DNA of 64,000 bases, taken from assembly GCA_037176705.1 (NCBI GenBank), contig CM073890.1, positions 99,810,591 through 99,874,590 of the forward strand, read 5' to 3'. The notes below the pieces were generated by a model. The model was not told the origin of the DNA. It saw only the letters and a program-made list of their open reading frames with translations, and did not search any database. Of this stretch, positions 42,751 to 55,358 are shown piece by piece. The translations under genes and the position numbers were made by a program. The DNA is from Molossus alvarezi (lineage: Eukaryota; Chordata; Mammalia; Chiroptera; Molossidae). The stretch's first letter is position 1. The number at the start of each line of letters is the position of its first letter.

Positions 42751-43000
42751 CAGCAATTTTTTAACCAGTGAGTCCCAAGAATTGTTAAAACATGCCATAT
42801 CTGGTGATATAGTCAAGAACACTGACCTCTTTGCCCTTAGATTGTCAAATAAAAAAATTACAATAGCCAACACAATGGCCACGGTGAGAATGACTCTAAT
42901 GACTCAAATTATACCTTTTTTTTTTGTCAGACTGACAAAAAAATATATTTTAGTAATTAGTTTATGTGTGGCATGAACTGAAAAAGGTTGAAAATTACTG
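42751..43000 (-). mobile_element. Non-autonomous hAT transposon, 250 bp, copy 2 (minus strand)
   Basis: Read on the minus strand it starts CAGTAATTTTCAACCTTTTT and follows copy 1 (30701-31160): 'CACACATAAACTAATTACTA', 'GTCTGACAAAAAAAAAGGTA', 'TGTGTTGGCTATTGTAATTT' and 'ATTTGACAATCTAAGGGCAA'. Its other end, read inward, is CAGCAATTTTTTAACCAGTG. The 8-bp target duplication has one mismatch. It is shorter than copy 1 by a block in the left half. No coding capacity. Confidence 0.85.
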
Positions 43001-43008
43001 ATGTAGAG
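43001..43008. repeat. hAT target-site duplication, right copy
   Basis: ATGTAGAG; see 42743-42750. Confidence 0.75.
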
Positions 43009-44155
43009 TATTCTGCCATAAAAAAACAAACAAACAAACAAAAAAGCTCAATAAGTCTTGCTGATTTGTTTTAAGAAGTGCAGGATTTTTTTTCCTTTTC
43101 TAGGCAAAGCTATTTTATTAGGTAAAACATTGACACAGGGAAGAAGTCAACATTTATGGTCTAAACATTTCCCATGTTAATATGCTCAAGACAATACAAA
43201 ATCCAAACAACTAAAGTATGAAGGGATTTTGTCTTTCCCTGATAAAGAAAAACTACCCAAAATGTAACATAAATATATGTGTAAACTGAGTACACATGTG
43301 CCCTATTGTCATTTATATTTCTGCCTTTCTATACAGGTCAAAATCTGATACACACAGAAACTAGCTAATAATATATTAGGCAAAAGATAATGTGTCAAAA
43401 TATACATGAGAAAATCTGAAGCTGGCACATAGAATACCCTTCTGTGTGGGTACAACTTTTAAGTTGAAAAGCTCTTTGAAAAATGACATTTGCTCTTCAA
43501 TGTACACTCCATAAAATAATTTAGGTTTGCCAAAATCATCTCAATGACAAACACAGCATTCATGTATTCACACTGTCATTTATCTAAAACTCACACGAGC
43601 GCACACACACACACACACACACTTTGATATTATGAAAAGATCAGATCCTTTTGATCTAATCCCAAACCAATAATATATTTTTATTCTCTTTCAAACAATA
43701 CTCATATTGTCACACATTTACAATCTGAGAGTATTATACCTTAATCTGGTCTCTGCACAATGTATAAATATATATTTTTTCTTTTTGCATGAACACACAT
43801 TTTAGTTTGTTACATGAAAGAACAACCTACTTTCTTTCAGTATCATGGACCAGAACTGCTGTTCTAGTCACCAGGGTCATCACACTCTTGAGCCTTTGCC
43901 CTTGAGAGGATCTATTAGCCAATTTGAGAACTTCATCAATGGAAATAAAAATTGTAAGGTAGATATACTTCATATTTTAATATAGGTCTTACTTATCATT
44001 TATTCATAAGGAGATAAAAACTTGCATCAAAATTCTCTGGAGGCCTGACAGAATGGCCTACTCATGCTTGATAACTGTGGTTTTCATATGACCATTGGGA
44101 ATTAGAGCTTGTACCTGTGGGTCTCTCTCTCTCTCTGAAATGTCTTATTCTCAAT
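43009..44155. other. Unique AT-rich DNA with (CA)n
   Basis: AAAC repeat at 43021-43044 and (CA)n at 43597-43622; otherwise nothing recognised. Confidence 0.5.
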
Positions 44156-44188
44156 TTTATATATATATTATATATATATATATATATG
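44156..44188. repeat. (TA)n tract
   Basis: TA array directly upstream of the SINE tail. Confidence 0.9.
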
Positions 44189-44206
44189 AGAGTCATAGAT
44201 TAAAAA

Positions 44207-44412
44207 ATTATTTTTCTTGATTTTAGAGAGAGAGGAAGAGAGAGGGAGAGAGATAGAGACATTGATGAGAGAGAATGTCAATTGGCCTCCTCCTGCATGT
44301 CCCGCACTGGGAATTGGACCCACAACCTGGGCATGTGTCCTGACCGGGAATCGAACTGGTGACCTCTTGGTGCATGGATCAACGCTCAACCACTGAGTCA
44401 CACCAGCCAGGC
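44207..44412 (-). mobile_element. Ves-type SINE (type B), minus strand
   Basis: 'TTCTTGATTTTAGAGAGAGA', GA tract, 'GACATTGATGAGAGAGAATG', body, B box (GGAATCGAACT on the plus strand), head ending CACACCAGCCAGGC at 44412. Confidence 0.9.
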
Positions 44413-47400
44413 TCAATTATGTTTTTTAATTAGATTCCTCTCTTGCCTTTTTTGTTACAGCAAGAAAAACCAAACAAACATTTCAGTTTCAGAAACATGC
44501 AATGCTTTCTATCCCACTTGAGTTCATCTACATAACATTTTTGCTTTTTTACCCTTTCTCCCAAATTTCTAATTTATACTTTGGGTTTTATTTTTATTTT
44601 TTAATGATAATTTCTTTGAGAAGTCATCTCTTAAACTCCCCTATTCTGTGTTAGGTGCAGTGTTGTCAGATATAATACAAGATACTAAGTTCAATGTGAA
44701 TTTCAGGTAAACAATGAACAATTGTTTAGCATAAGTACATTCCAAGTATTGCATGGGCATGTTCATTGTGGATAAGTGTCCAGGAGGAGGTTGGGTGGAG
44801 GACAAAGTCTCCATAATGAAAGTGAACTTGTCAGCAATATAGAGGCTAAAGAGGGTTATTAAATTGGTTTAGTGAAGTGATTTTTCATTATAACACAATG
44901 GGACCTCCAACTGAAACTTGTTCTACAAAGTTGCTTTGTTTTTCTTGATTTTGAACGTTCATGTACTTATACCCTTATTTTGAGAAAAATACCCACTCGG
45001 CTCTCTTGAGTGAAATCTCTTTTGAAGTTTATTTTTGAATGATCTGACCAAGTTATACTGTCGTCTAATACAAAACAACAACAACAACAACAAAAACCAC
45101 TAGAATTTTATAGGTTGACTAGTAAGTGAAGAATGGGGCATTTTAAATGCTATTACTACTAAGCAACTAGAGTGAATTTTTACTCCTGCTATGTAGGTAC
45201 AATGAATACAGGACCATTTAATCAAACAGTAAGGTAATATCCATTCAGAGGCATTTGCTCATATTATTTGAGAAAATAATGTATTTCACTCAAACTGTTA
45301 TTTGTAAATGAAAATCACAGGACTTAAAAGTATTTCCTTTTTTTTTTCAATTTATCCATGGTGTTTGTCATTTACTAATATAACAGCATCTAATTCCCTG
45401 TCAATATTATTAAGTTTGGACAAAATAAAACTTAATGCTAGCTTCAGCTTGCTTTCTATAATGAATATTTTAAATATTTCTTTAAAAATGCTTAATATAG
45501 TTATAAATTAGATTTTAAAAGTGTACATTTTTTATAATCTCCTTAGAAGGCATACACATGTTTTCTATACATATATACCACACATACATACACATAAGAA
45601 AAATGTTGAAATAGAGAAAGATGTTGAAATAATTAGACATCTACCCAGTAAAATATCATCAATTGTGTTGGTGGTTACCTCTAGTTGAGGGCATGGGACA
45701 AAGATAACTTAATTTTTGTACTGTTGAGCATCATTTTCTAAATATTTTTCAATGGACATATTTTAATTCAGTAAAAGGAAAAATATATTTTAAAATACTT
45801 AATTTTTTTTTTTTTACTTTTATTATTCACATAACTTGCCAGAGCCCCAAGTAAATATAGGCTCTATGGAGTTCTATATACTTAAAAAATCTAAAATGTG
45901 AAACCAGTTGGAAACTGTCACATAAGGCAATAATCTGTTTGTTAATAATTTGCATATAAGTCACTTCTTGAGTGAAAAATGGTTGGTTGTACCTTGTTTG
46001 CTGTTGTTATTTATATCCTCAAGTGAATATGTTTCACATTTTCCCCAGGGAAAATGTTATTGGTGATTTCAGCCATTCATTTGCATATGAACATATGCTG
46101 AAGGAAAATATACCTGGGAATGAATTTCTCACTTTTAAAACAGAGTCGATCTGTTCACACAAACATTGCCCCAGAGCCTCTGTGCTGAGAAATTAATCTT
46201 TACATAGAAAATTCCCACTGTGCAAACGAGCTCTTAGGGCACAGAACATGGGGAATACCCTGAACTTCACCATCACCAACCATTTCCCTGTGTACTTACT
46301 GAAAATTCCGTAGCATGTCTAATACAGCACTTCCTGTGTCTATAAAATATTATGCAGTTTGAAGTGAGTCGCTTGCACAGAGTTGAACTACTATGGGGCG
46401 AAGTGAGAACATAAAAACCCATCCATAAAGGTTTTATGGAATACATTTATTAAAAACAATTACCAAAAATGTATTACTAAAGGGGCATACCAGGCAAACA
46501 TAAAGTTTGAAATATAACTAAAATTATTTAATAATAGTCCTATTAAATTGTGAAATTCTCTACAAATACAATATTCATAAGCACGACAATTTTTAATAGA
46601 TATTATATGTATTCACATTTTAATACCCTTACATGCTTTAGTGTGACAATAAATAAAACTATTCCATGCCTCAAAACTTTAAAGAACCTTCTCATTGCCC
46701 TTAAAAAAATTGACTTGACCTTATTTAAAAGCTGTTTAAGATCTGGTCCATGCAACAAATCAATGTCATTTGTTAAATCGAAGGTGGCAAACTTGTTTCA
46801 GTTCTTTTACATATTTTAAGTACTAGTTGTTATATATAGGTTTAATATGATCTTAAATCCAGCTGTTTGTGACTTAAGTGAAGTTTTTAAAATCTACTTG
46901 TTTATGACAAACAAACTAACAAAGTTGCTTTGGTATCAGCAAGAATGAAGTAAGCTGTGTCAGGAAGGTGCCATGATTCTTCATCTGTTGTGGTTGATAA
47001 GCACTGAGCAAGCCGCCCAGCTGCTGAGGGTCCGGCTGGGAGTTTTTCCATAAGAACATGTAGAGAAGCAAGCATGGCAAGGGACACACTGTGAGTTCAT
47101 GAGGACTAGTTGAGAGTTTTGGTTTGGGCAAGGAGACTGACTCTTTGCTATCCAAAAAACACTCCTATGACCTTTAGGGCATTTAGCTCCTTTATTGGCC
47201 AAGGCGACTTTTTGGTTGGCAGTGGCCTCATGAAGGAACTTAGTGCACCTGCCAACAACAGCATCTTAATGGCTGAGCAACGTGCCCAGGCAACAGGGAT
47301 GTTACTGTTCTGCTGGCAGCTGCTCTGGGCTGGTCGCTATCTCCTCTGAGTGCCTCCTCATAAAGGAAGGTGCACCTCTTAAATGTAGATTTTTCCCCTC

Positions 47401-47450
47401 TTATCTCCCCTTTCCTGAAACAAGAGTGGATTAATCTGTGTTTGGTTGGA
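44413..47450. other. Unique DNA; two blocks of unclear nature
   Basis: 44655-44770 resembles an old dispersed mammalian repeat ('GTGTTGTCAGATATAATACA', 'GTTCAATGTGAATTTCAGGT') whose name I cannot give. 46905-47350 is GC-richer with overlapping short frames on both strands and no recognised domain; it might be a decayed processed gene copy. 45890-46390 has even composition and an octamer ATTTGCATAT at 46080, possibly regulatory. The remainder shows nothing. Confidence 0.35.
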
Positions 47451-47461
47451 GTATGTTATTT

Positions 47462-47703
47462 ATTTTTTAATCTTCACCTGAGGATATTTTTCCATTTATT
47501 TTCAGACAGTAAGAGAGAGAGACAGAGAGAGAGAGAGAAACATCGATGTGAGAGAGACACATCGACTGGTTGCCTCCAGCATGACCCTGACCAGGGCTGG
47601 GGACTGAAATGCAGCCAAGATACCTACTCTTGACCGGAATCAAACCTGAGACTCTTCTGTCCGTGGGCTGATGCTCTAACCGCTAAGCCAAAGCAGCCAG
47701 GAC
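47462..47703 (-). mobile_element. Ves-type SINE (type A), minus strand
   Basis: 'AATCTTCACCTGAGGATATT' hairpin end, GA tract, 'AAACATCGATGTGAGAGAGA', body, head ending AGCAGCCAGGA. GTATGTTATT flanks it at 47451-47460 and 47708-47717. Confidence 0.9.
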
Positions 47704-48052
47704 TGCAGTATGTTATTTCTTTATCTAGTTTATCAAGATATATTATTTTGTGTGCTATTTGTTTGTGAAATTATTATAATTCCCACAATGAACATATGTT
47801 AAATAAATTGCAGGCAAAGACAAACAGCCTTCCCCAGACAAAAACAAAATAACACACTACTCATTTTAAGGAAGTGATCAGAGGCATACAGGTCTAGTTT
47901 CGTGATTATTTATTATTACTACTACTAATAATAATTATCATTATTATTCCTGTGACCATTTGTTAACCACATTAAATTCTCTGGGCTCCAAAGCTTAAAC
48001 CTTTAATTGTCTGTTTCTGTATTTTTAAAACCTTTTTATTCTTCTTTCTTTT
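47704..48052. other. Unique DNA, nothing recognised
   Basis: Contains a short ATT/ACT triplet-rich stretch near 47905-47950. Confidence 0.5.
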
Positions 48053-48268
48053 CTTTCTTTTTTGTTAATCCTCACACAAGGATATTTTTCCATTGATTTT
48101 CAGGTAGAATGGAAGGGAGAGACAGAGAGAGAAACATCAATGTGAGAGAGACACAGTGATTGGTTGCCTCCTGCATGACTCCAACCGACTATCCTGGGCC
48201 AGGGATCAAACCTGCAACCCTTCAGTTCCCAGGATGACATTCTAACCCCTGAGCCAAACTGGCCAGGC
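48053..48268 (-). mobile_element. Ves-type SINE (type A), minus strand, diverged
   Basis: 'AATCCTCACACAAGGATATT', GA tract, 'AAACATCAATGTGAGAGAGA', shortened body and head ending AACTGGCCAGGC. A TTATTCTTTCTT-like sequence flanks it on both sides. Confidence 0.87.
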
Positions 48269-48609
48269 TTATTCTTTCTTAACTTGTTCTCTTTTTGCAA
48301 AAATGGTTTTAGGATTTTCTTTGTTTAAGCAGGAATCTTACAAGAGACTGTTTCAAATTAACTACATGTATGAGACAGAAAATGTTACTGATACTGCCGG
48401 TATGGGTCAAAGGATGATTCATGACCACATGTGAAGAAAAGACTCACCTGTAAATGTTCTCTTGATAAATCAGCTCAGAATTATCCTTCCTATTTTTGAT
48501 CTTCAATGTAAAGCAATATTTTTTTTTTATTATTTTTGCATACTGCTTTAAGTTTTATCTCTCTGAATTGTTAGGACTTCTAAAAACATGATATATGTAG
48601 CTGATTTTA
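48269..48609. other. Unique DNA, nothing recognised
   Basis: T run at about 48520-48530. Confidence 0.5.
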
Positions 48610-49483
48610 CTTTTGCTTTGCTGTTACTATGATTCCTTTCACACATTTATACCATGGAGAATGAACAGGGGAGTTTAGAAAAAATATAAATGAATATCTA
48701 TCACCACCCAACTTTAGACATAAAATATTAATGATAACTTTGAAACTTCTGCATGATCACATCCCATGCTTAACTCCCCTGAACTATCCATATTTCTAAA
48801 TATTCTATTTAACATTATATTCTTTTTCACTGTAGTTTTGCAGACTGATTTTCTTATTCTTGCCTAGTAGGTGAATAGAATTACACTATATAAATTCTTA
48901 CAAAACATGCCTTTAATTGTTCAATATTATGCTGTAGGAGTTATGTATATATGAATCTGGTCAGTATGTATCACTCTATACAATTCATTTGTTTACGTAA
49001 CCAAATTTATTTATTTATTCTAGTGCTGTTTAAAAATTCAGGTATTTTCAAATTTTTGTATTTACAAATGATTCTGTAATAAATCTTATTAGGACCTATG
49101 GTGAACATTGAATTTATATACCTAGGAAAGAAATTGCTGTGTCAGAGAGTATGCATATATTTCATGTTACAAAAAATGCCAATTGTTTCTGTCAATGAAC
49201 TCTTTTATTAGGAAAATACACTCTCTAGGGACTCCAGATCATCATCAACCCTTGTTATTATTCAAATATTGTTTACCCATCTGCTGAAGGCCAAATTGTG
49301 CATAATTATGACTTCAATTTATATTTTCCTGACAACTAGTGAATTTGAGCCCCTTAATGATTTATATAAGAATTTTATTTACAAAATACTTGTCAACACT
49401 TCTGCTAATTTTGCTCTTTGTCTAATTTCTGTCAATTGTTAATAATTATGTGTTTTGCCTACTGTTAACTAAATAAAGATTGA

Positions 49484-49996
49484 CGCTACAATAAAAAATA
49501 AAAACATTTATTTGAGGTTAGCACTGCAATCCGGGACACACAGGTGCAGATAACAACCTAAACCTGCTCCAGGGAAAGAAAGGAGGCAGAGGTTACAAGG
49601 CAAAGGAGAAAGACATTTCAGTGGGGTTACACAGGTTGCTTTTTCATGATTTGTGACTGGTGCTGTCATAGCTGCAGCTACACTAATCTATATGTGCTCG
49701 GTTGCTAGGGCTAGTGCTAGGCAGAAAGTCCATATATGTCCACTCTGATAAGCAGCAGATGTCCATCCAAGATGTTTGCAGTTTGGCCTTGAGCTGAGTT
49801 TTGCAACAGGTCAGCAGCTTAACCACTGTTCTGAGAACTGAGACCTGAGACACGCACAGTGCCCACTTTTTCCAAGTTCTCATGCCCGCACTTTAAGTGA
49901 TTCTCTTTGCAATACTTACTCTGATTCATTTTCCCTGTTATCACTGTTACTGATTGAGGGTTACCAAGGTACCCTCAATCCTCCCCCTTTGTAGCA
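49484..49996 (-). mobile_element. LTR of an endogenous retrovirus-like element, minus strand
   Basis: Minus-strand start TGCTACAAAGGGGGAGGATT at 49996, an AATAAA (49508-49513 reversed) near the other end, and an end TTGTAGCG at 49484. TGCTACAA...TTGTAGC(G/A) are short terminal inverted repeats as in LTRs. An alternative reading puts the LTR start at TGAGGGTACC (49977), with AAAGGGGGAGGA as polypurine tract. It is inserted in an old L1. Target duplication unclear. No viral gene is present. Confidence 0.55.
49952..49980. repeat. Near-perfect palindrome in the LTR
   Basis: GATTGAGGGTTACC and GGTACCCTCAATC are inverted copies with one extra base, separated by AA: a 13-bp stem with a very short loop. 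Confidence 0.85.
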
Positions 49997-50069
49997 TTTT
50001 ACTTTCTTATAGTGTCTTTGATAAACAGAGGTTTTAATGGGAATGTAATCAAAGCCGATTTTTAATAAA

Positions 50070-50780
50070 TGTTTTATTTGTAAATAATTTTAGATTCACA
50101 TTTGCAAAGCTGTGCACACCCTCAAGTTCTTTCTTCAGCAGAAATCGTAACTATGCTGCATTTGTCACAACTAGAAATAAATGTTGGTACATTACCATTA
50201 ACTAAATTTCCACGTTTGTTAGGATTTTACCAGTTTTTCCACCAATGTTTTGTTTTGTTACTTCTATTCCAGAACCCAACCCAGGACACCACATTTTATT
50301 TTGCTATCATGCTCGCTTAACCTCCTCTGGTTGGTGACAGTTTCTTAATCATTTGGTTTTGATGATCTTAACAGTTCTGAGGCAGACGAGGCAGGTGTTT
50401 CATTGGGTGTTTTTCAATTTAAATTTCCTGATTTTTCCTTCTGAGTTTTCTCCATGATTGGTTTTTGCATAGTCTGGGCTTATGGGTTTTAGAGAAGAAT
50501 AGCAGAGTGCCCTTCTTGGAACACGGCATCAGCTAGTATATGATAACATTATTGATCACTGATGACATTAACCTTGATCATCTGATAAAAAATAGTATTT
50601 GTCAGGCGTCTGAACTGTAAAGTTAATTTTCACCTCATGAACACTCACTTATTTAGAAGTGAGTCAGTAAGTCTAGTGCAACTCAGAGACGGGGGTTATG
50701 CTCCATCTACAGGAAGAGAGCGGATCTACGTACATTAGTTTGCATACTAACCCTATGCTTTTAATGTCTTATTTGATCTC
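50070..50780 (-). mobile_element. Old L1 3' UTR fragment, minus strand (L1ME-like)
   Basis: 'CATTTGTCACAACTAGAAAT' (50159), 'CCAGGACACCACATTTTATT' (50281), 'GGTTGGTGACAGTTTCTTAA' (50329), 'TTGACTT'-type spacing, 'TAACCTTGATCATCTGATAA' (50569) and 'GGGTTATGCTCCATCTACAG' (50693) follow the reversed 3' UTR of old mammalian L1 families. Confidence 0.6.
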
Positions 50781-53029
50781 TGTGTAATTTTTGGTCATAA
50801 AATAGGTCATAAAACCGTTCTTTATTCTCCTCTGAGGGTTTGCAATGTTTATTTTCTATTCTATTATTTTGTTTTGTTTCTGTATTTACTTATTTATTTT
50901 GGCTGCACTGTGCTGGCTAAGCCCTGCAGAACAACATTAAAGTAGTGATGGGCAACTTACCCGAATTTATTTGCAATCTTGATGGTAATGCTACCAACAT
51001 ATCACCATTTACTGTTTATGATAGCCATTTTTGAAGATACTTTTTGCTTGGATAATGACATTTGGAATTGCTGCCTATTTAAATTTAATTAACTCTTGGA
51101 TCATACAGCAAGTGTGGATTTAACTGAGTTCTGTGTCGATCATGGGAGTTGATTGTTGAAATTCTAAGGGGACACTGTTCTTTTATTTCTTTCTATCCAT
51201 AGAAAGAGCCCAAACAGACAAATTTCCCTTCCATCTACCCTGAAGTTGTAGCACTCAGGGGCCTTGATGCAAAGGCCTGAGGCTCTGTCTCTGGACATTC
51301 CCACAGGGCCACAGACAGGAAGCAGCCCATCCCTGGCCAATGCCACACCCTCAGGGCAGCCTCGGGCTCCAGTGCCTGGCCACCTCTGCAGTCCCTCCCT
51401 TGCTCATTTTGGCCTGATGATTTTTCCTTTCTACCAGGTCAACCATACATCTAACATTTAAAAAATATTTTACCAAGTATTTTACACTTTCTGTAATGAA
51501 ATTAATTTACTAAGTTCTCTTCTAAAAGATAATGTTCTTGATATTTTCTGTACACCTTCCATGATCTTTCTCTTTTAAAAGACAATGTAACCATTTGTTT
51601 TTAATGTATATTTTACCCATTGTTTTGTTCTTGCTTAAGGTTTTCCATTAATTACTCTAAATAGGATAAAGTAGGGAAAACATAACGACAGTAATGCAAA
51701 GATAATTAAATTTTAGCTATAGTAGAAATGCAAGAATAAGAAAGGACTTGAAAATGAAGAAAGTTAAAAGTCAAAAAATCACAGTGAAATCATGGTATTC
51801 TTAATATTAACAGTCCTGCATCCTAGTTTGAATACAGTTTGTAATTTTCAGACTAGTAAAATATCATCACATTTTTCACACTGCTAAAGAGATGGAACAT
51901 CTGGTATTAAAAAATATGTAGCTCTAGTTCTTTGTATTTTATCATATATATATATATAGTTATACACACACACACATATACACACACACACGCACACACA
52001 TATATAATTGACCACAGAATGTGTATAATTATGATGCTTAGAAATGTAAGCCTAGACAAGCTTTTAGAATAATTAAATATGACATGCAAACTAAAATAAA
52101 GTCATGTGTAGACCTTTTCTGTTTTTAAATTGAGACAGCTAAATTTCAGTTTTCTTTAATTTTATATCTCCAAGAAAACCATCTTATTATGAACCTCATT
52201 ATGTTGAAACTGACACAAATCTAGTAGCTAAATGGGCGGATTTTAAAAAAATGCTAATCAGCCTTACTAACTCACTAATTATCCATGCTTTCATATAGAA
52301 AAAATAAGAAACAGTTGAAGATTTTGCATATCAAAGTTGAAGTCTGTTATAATATTAGGAGGAGAATAACAAATATATTCATTAATGCTTTCAGATAAAA
52401 ATTCCAAAAGTATCATGTTTTAAGAGATATCAGAACTTTGAAAGTGAGGTTCTCATGTTAAAATAACAAAATTGGCTTGGTAATATTAAATATAAAATTA
52501 CAATTACAAATTACATGTGATAATTCAGTTGAAACTTGAAATCACTTTGGCCATCATGTTTCTGAAACAGGTGCATATATGGTGTGTGTGGGGGGGTGTT
52601 TGTGTGTGTGTGTCCACTCACACTAAACATTTTAAAATTTTCTTTTACTTCCATGGCAAAATTGTTTCTGTTATATCTCTGTGCTTAAAAAGAAATGTAA
52701 TCCCTGCCCCTGCTCCCACTAACCCTTCCCACTACTTTGGTCCCTTGAGGCAAAATACTTCTGTGACACTGAAGGAGGGAGTAAGGATTGGAAGGTCAAG
52801 TTCATCACCCATTCAGTGGTATAGGGCATGAAGGCATAGACCAGTGGCCTAGATTGATGATTCTGAGCCTTAGGCTTTGATACTAGACTGAGAGGTCCAA
52901 TGTAGGATTATAAGCACGATTAAAGTAACTAAATAAGGAAGGCATTAGACTAAAGTGACTTTAATGCCTTGGTAACCTAAGTGAGCAAATAAAAACTTAA
53001 GCCAGAATCAGTTCCTATAAATACACTCA
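50781..53029. other. Unique DNA with two dinucleotide tracts
   Basis: (TA)n/(CA)n at 51944-52007 and (GT)n/(G)n at 52578-52613. 51180-51430 is a GC-richer island preceded by a pyrimidine tract and AG (51200); frames are open on both strands but no domain is recognised. Confidence 0.45.
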
Positions 53030-53281
53030 CATCTGAGAAAATGAAATTTAAAAACCACAAACAGCCAGTTAGTCTTTCCCAAATAAGACAGCCACTTAAC
53101 CGATAGCCAATCAAATAGTTTTCTTGCTTTGTTTCCTCATTTGCCTTATAGAAGCCTTTACCTTAGCTCCTGTCCACACAGTATTCCTCACCACTTCGAG
53201 TCGGGCACTCCCCATTGAAATCTATGTTTGTTCAAATAAACTCTTGGAAATTTTAGTGCACCTCAGTTTATTTTTTAACAG
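53030..53281 (+). mobile_element. Probable LTR 3' part, plus strand
   Basis: 'GTCTTTCCCAAATAAGACAG' (53072), 'GATAGCCAATCAAATAG' (53101), then CTCCCCATTG and AATAAA at 53236, followed after about 30 bases by 'GCACCTCAGTTTATTTTTTA' and ACA at 53281. A CCAAT-like box and a late AATAAA with a T-rich end are typical of LTRs. The 5' end was not found. Family unknown. Confidence 0.4.
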
Positions 53282-53568
53282 AACTCATCTGCAACAGAGT
53301 TTCCAAGGCAGCCATATATGATGGTGGATGGGAGTGAAAACGGGGGTTTTATAGGAACAGATTCATGTGCTTCTCTGTTTCACTTCAAATTCCCCATGAT
53401 TACTGGTCATTTTCCTCCAGTGTCCCTTCAAGTCTGTTGCCATATTTTGCCTAAGACAACGAATCTGCTTTTCTGATGTGTGCAGTCAGAAACCCTGGCA
53501 AATACACCATTCTTCTATTTTTCATTGGTTCTTCTCCCGGCCTTCTTGGTTCTAATTAACAGGGTAAA

Positions 53569-53666
53569 TTTTTTTTTTTTTGGTACGTGCCCCTAGAGGG
53601 AACCGAACCCTGGACTCTCTGGTCTGCAGGCCAATGTTCCAACTACTGAGCCAAACTAGCCAGGGC
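53569..53666 (-). mobile_element. Short tRNA-derived SINE (head only), minus strand
   Basis: T13 run, then 'GGTACGTGCCCCTAGAGGGA', reversed B box (GGGAACCGAACCC) and A box, ending CTAGCCAGGGC at 53666. About 98 bp, without the Ves body. GGTAAATT/TGTAAATT flanks it. Confidence 0.87.
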
Positions 53667-53849
53667 AATGGTGTAAATTCTTTACATCAGTATCTAATCC
53701 TTTATTCCATATATGCAGTTAGCTACTAAATATATTTATTTAAAGGCTCAAAAACAAACCTTTCAACATCACTTCTCCTGTAAAACCTAAGAATCTTGTA
53801 TTTTTGCTCTCAATTAATAATGACATCACCCACTCCATGACCCCAGGCA

Positions 53850-54515
53850 AAAATATTTGAGTTATCTTAAACTGTTTCTGATTTCAAACCATTTGCTGCA
53901 AAGCACTTATGAAATTCAGCTTAATTAAGTTCCTAAACATTTTTAGATACTTTATCTGTCTTATCTTTCCTATGACCACTGCCTTACTTAGAGCTCTTCC
54001 ATGTTTTGTCCAGTATGTCACTTTCATTCTGCCACAGAGTCTTGCCATTAGTTTCAATGTTCTCTTAAGTTAGATTTATTGCATGTTATAGTTAGAAATA
54101 CTTATCTAAATACCTTCTGACCATACTGCTTCATTGCCTGAAACCTTCAGCTGTGTGTCTGTGGCCCATAGCACATGGAGCCAGAGCTTCTGATTGTGAT
54201 TTATAATGTTTTCCGTGACTCTCCTCTAGCCGGCCTCAACCATGACCGCTCCCTGGCATGTACCTAATGATCTGGAAGATTTCTGTACACGCCACTCCTT
54301 CGTTATACTCTTGTTTTTATTAACCCTCTGTTTACTTTCCCAGACAAGTCTTGATTTTTTAAAAAAAGAGTAAAGTGAGGTGCTATTTTCTCCATACATA
54401 ACTTAGAAAGATGTTTATCATTCTCTATTTTAATGTTCGTTTACTTCCTGTCAGCCCTGAGCATACTGGGGGCTCCAGAGACTGGCACGCAGTAAGTATT
54501 TGTTGGATGGTTTCA
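53850..54515 (+). mobile_element. L2 LINE 3' part, plus strand
   Basis: The order of 'CCTGAAACCTTCAGCTGTGT' (54139), 'GCTCCCTGGCATGTACC' (54248) and the 3' end 'GCACGCAGTAAGTATTTGTT' (54485) is that of the last 500-600 bp of a mammalian L2. Confidence 0.6.
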
Positions 54516-55150
54516 TGAGTACAGGCTGACAGAGAAGAATATCAACGTCTGGTGTTGATGTCAGCAAAGAAAAAAAAAGAAGGATTCTAGTGGTCAGTAG
54601 ATAAAATCAAGTAGGATAATAAAAGTTTGTTTTACATCAATGAATTTAGAGTCTAAGTGAGCTACGTGGGTGGTTTTATAAAGGGGACCAGAAATGGAGC
54701 TGGGAAACCAGATCATAGATTTTCCTTCCTCTAATGTCAGTTATAATAGCAGCTTCACGTTGAAAGCCAAGTTTCATGTAAACAGAGAATGTAAAAGAGT
54801 GCTTGCTTTGAAAAATTTGAGAATATAGATGATGCATGTATTTATGTATGTTATTAAATGAATGGTTAAAAGCATAGGTCTGGAATACAGGTGGAGTGTC
54901 TTGATCACTAATGGACATCAGACTGTTTTGCTCTAAAAAAGAGACACCTCTATTTAGAATAGTTTTGAGCAGAGTAATTTCTGATTAAAATTGGTGTTTA
55001 AAAATCTCTTTAAAAAGTAACACGTAACATGAAATGAGTAACCTATTGCAATTAATGTGGTACAACAACAACAAAAAAGATTTTAAGAACTATGATATAT
55101 TAAAATTGATAAAATGAAAGAGATAATTGACAAACTTCCTGAAAACCATA
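54516..55150. other. Unique AT-rich DNA, nothing recognised
   Basis: No repeat or coding signal recognised. Confidence 0.5.
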
Positions 55151-55154
55151 TCTG

Positions 55155-55246
<92 letters not shown>

Positions 55247-55293
55247 ATCTAATCTATCATCTATCATCTATCTATCTATCTATCTATCTCATC

Positions 55294-55327
<34 letters not shown>

Positions 55328-55358
55328 ATCATCATCATCATCATCTAATTATCTATCT
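55151..55358. repeat. Long (TCTA)n microsatellite with ATC interruptions
   Basis: About 210 bp of TCTA with ATC and TTA interruptions and an (ATC)n block at about 55327-55345. The open frame across it is a repeat artefact. Confidence 0.97.

Larger units (their letters stand above)
48610..50065 (-). mobile_element. Old L1 fragment, minus strand, split by an LTR
   Basis: Diverged minus-strand L1 3' sequence can be followed through 'TCTGTAATAAATCTTATTAG' (49072), 'TACCTAGGAAAGAAATTGCT' (49118) and 'TATATTTTCCTGACAACTAG' (49320). After the LTR at 49484-49996 it resumes with 'GTCTTTGATAAACAGAGGTT' (50014). No open frame. Confidence 0.6.

Noticed and set aside
46902..47349. Four overlapping frames of 60-80 codons on both strands
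   Set aside because: Mutually overlapping with no recognised domain; GC-richer composition alone lowers stop frequency.
55151..55358. Regular repeat that could be taken for a CRISPR-like array
   Set aside because: It is a simple TCTA microsatellite without spacers, in a mammalian genome.
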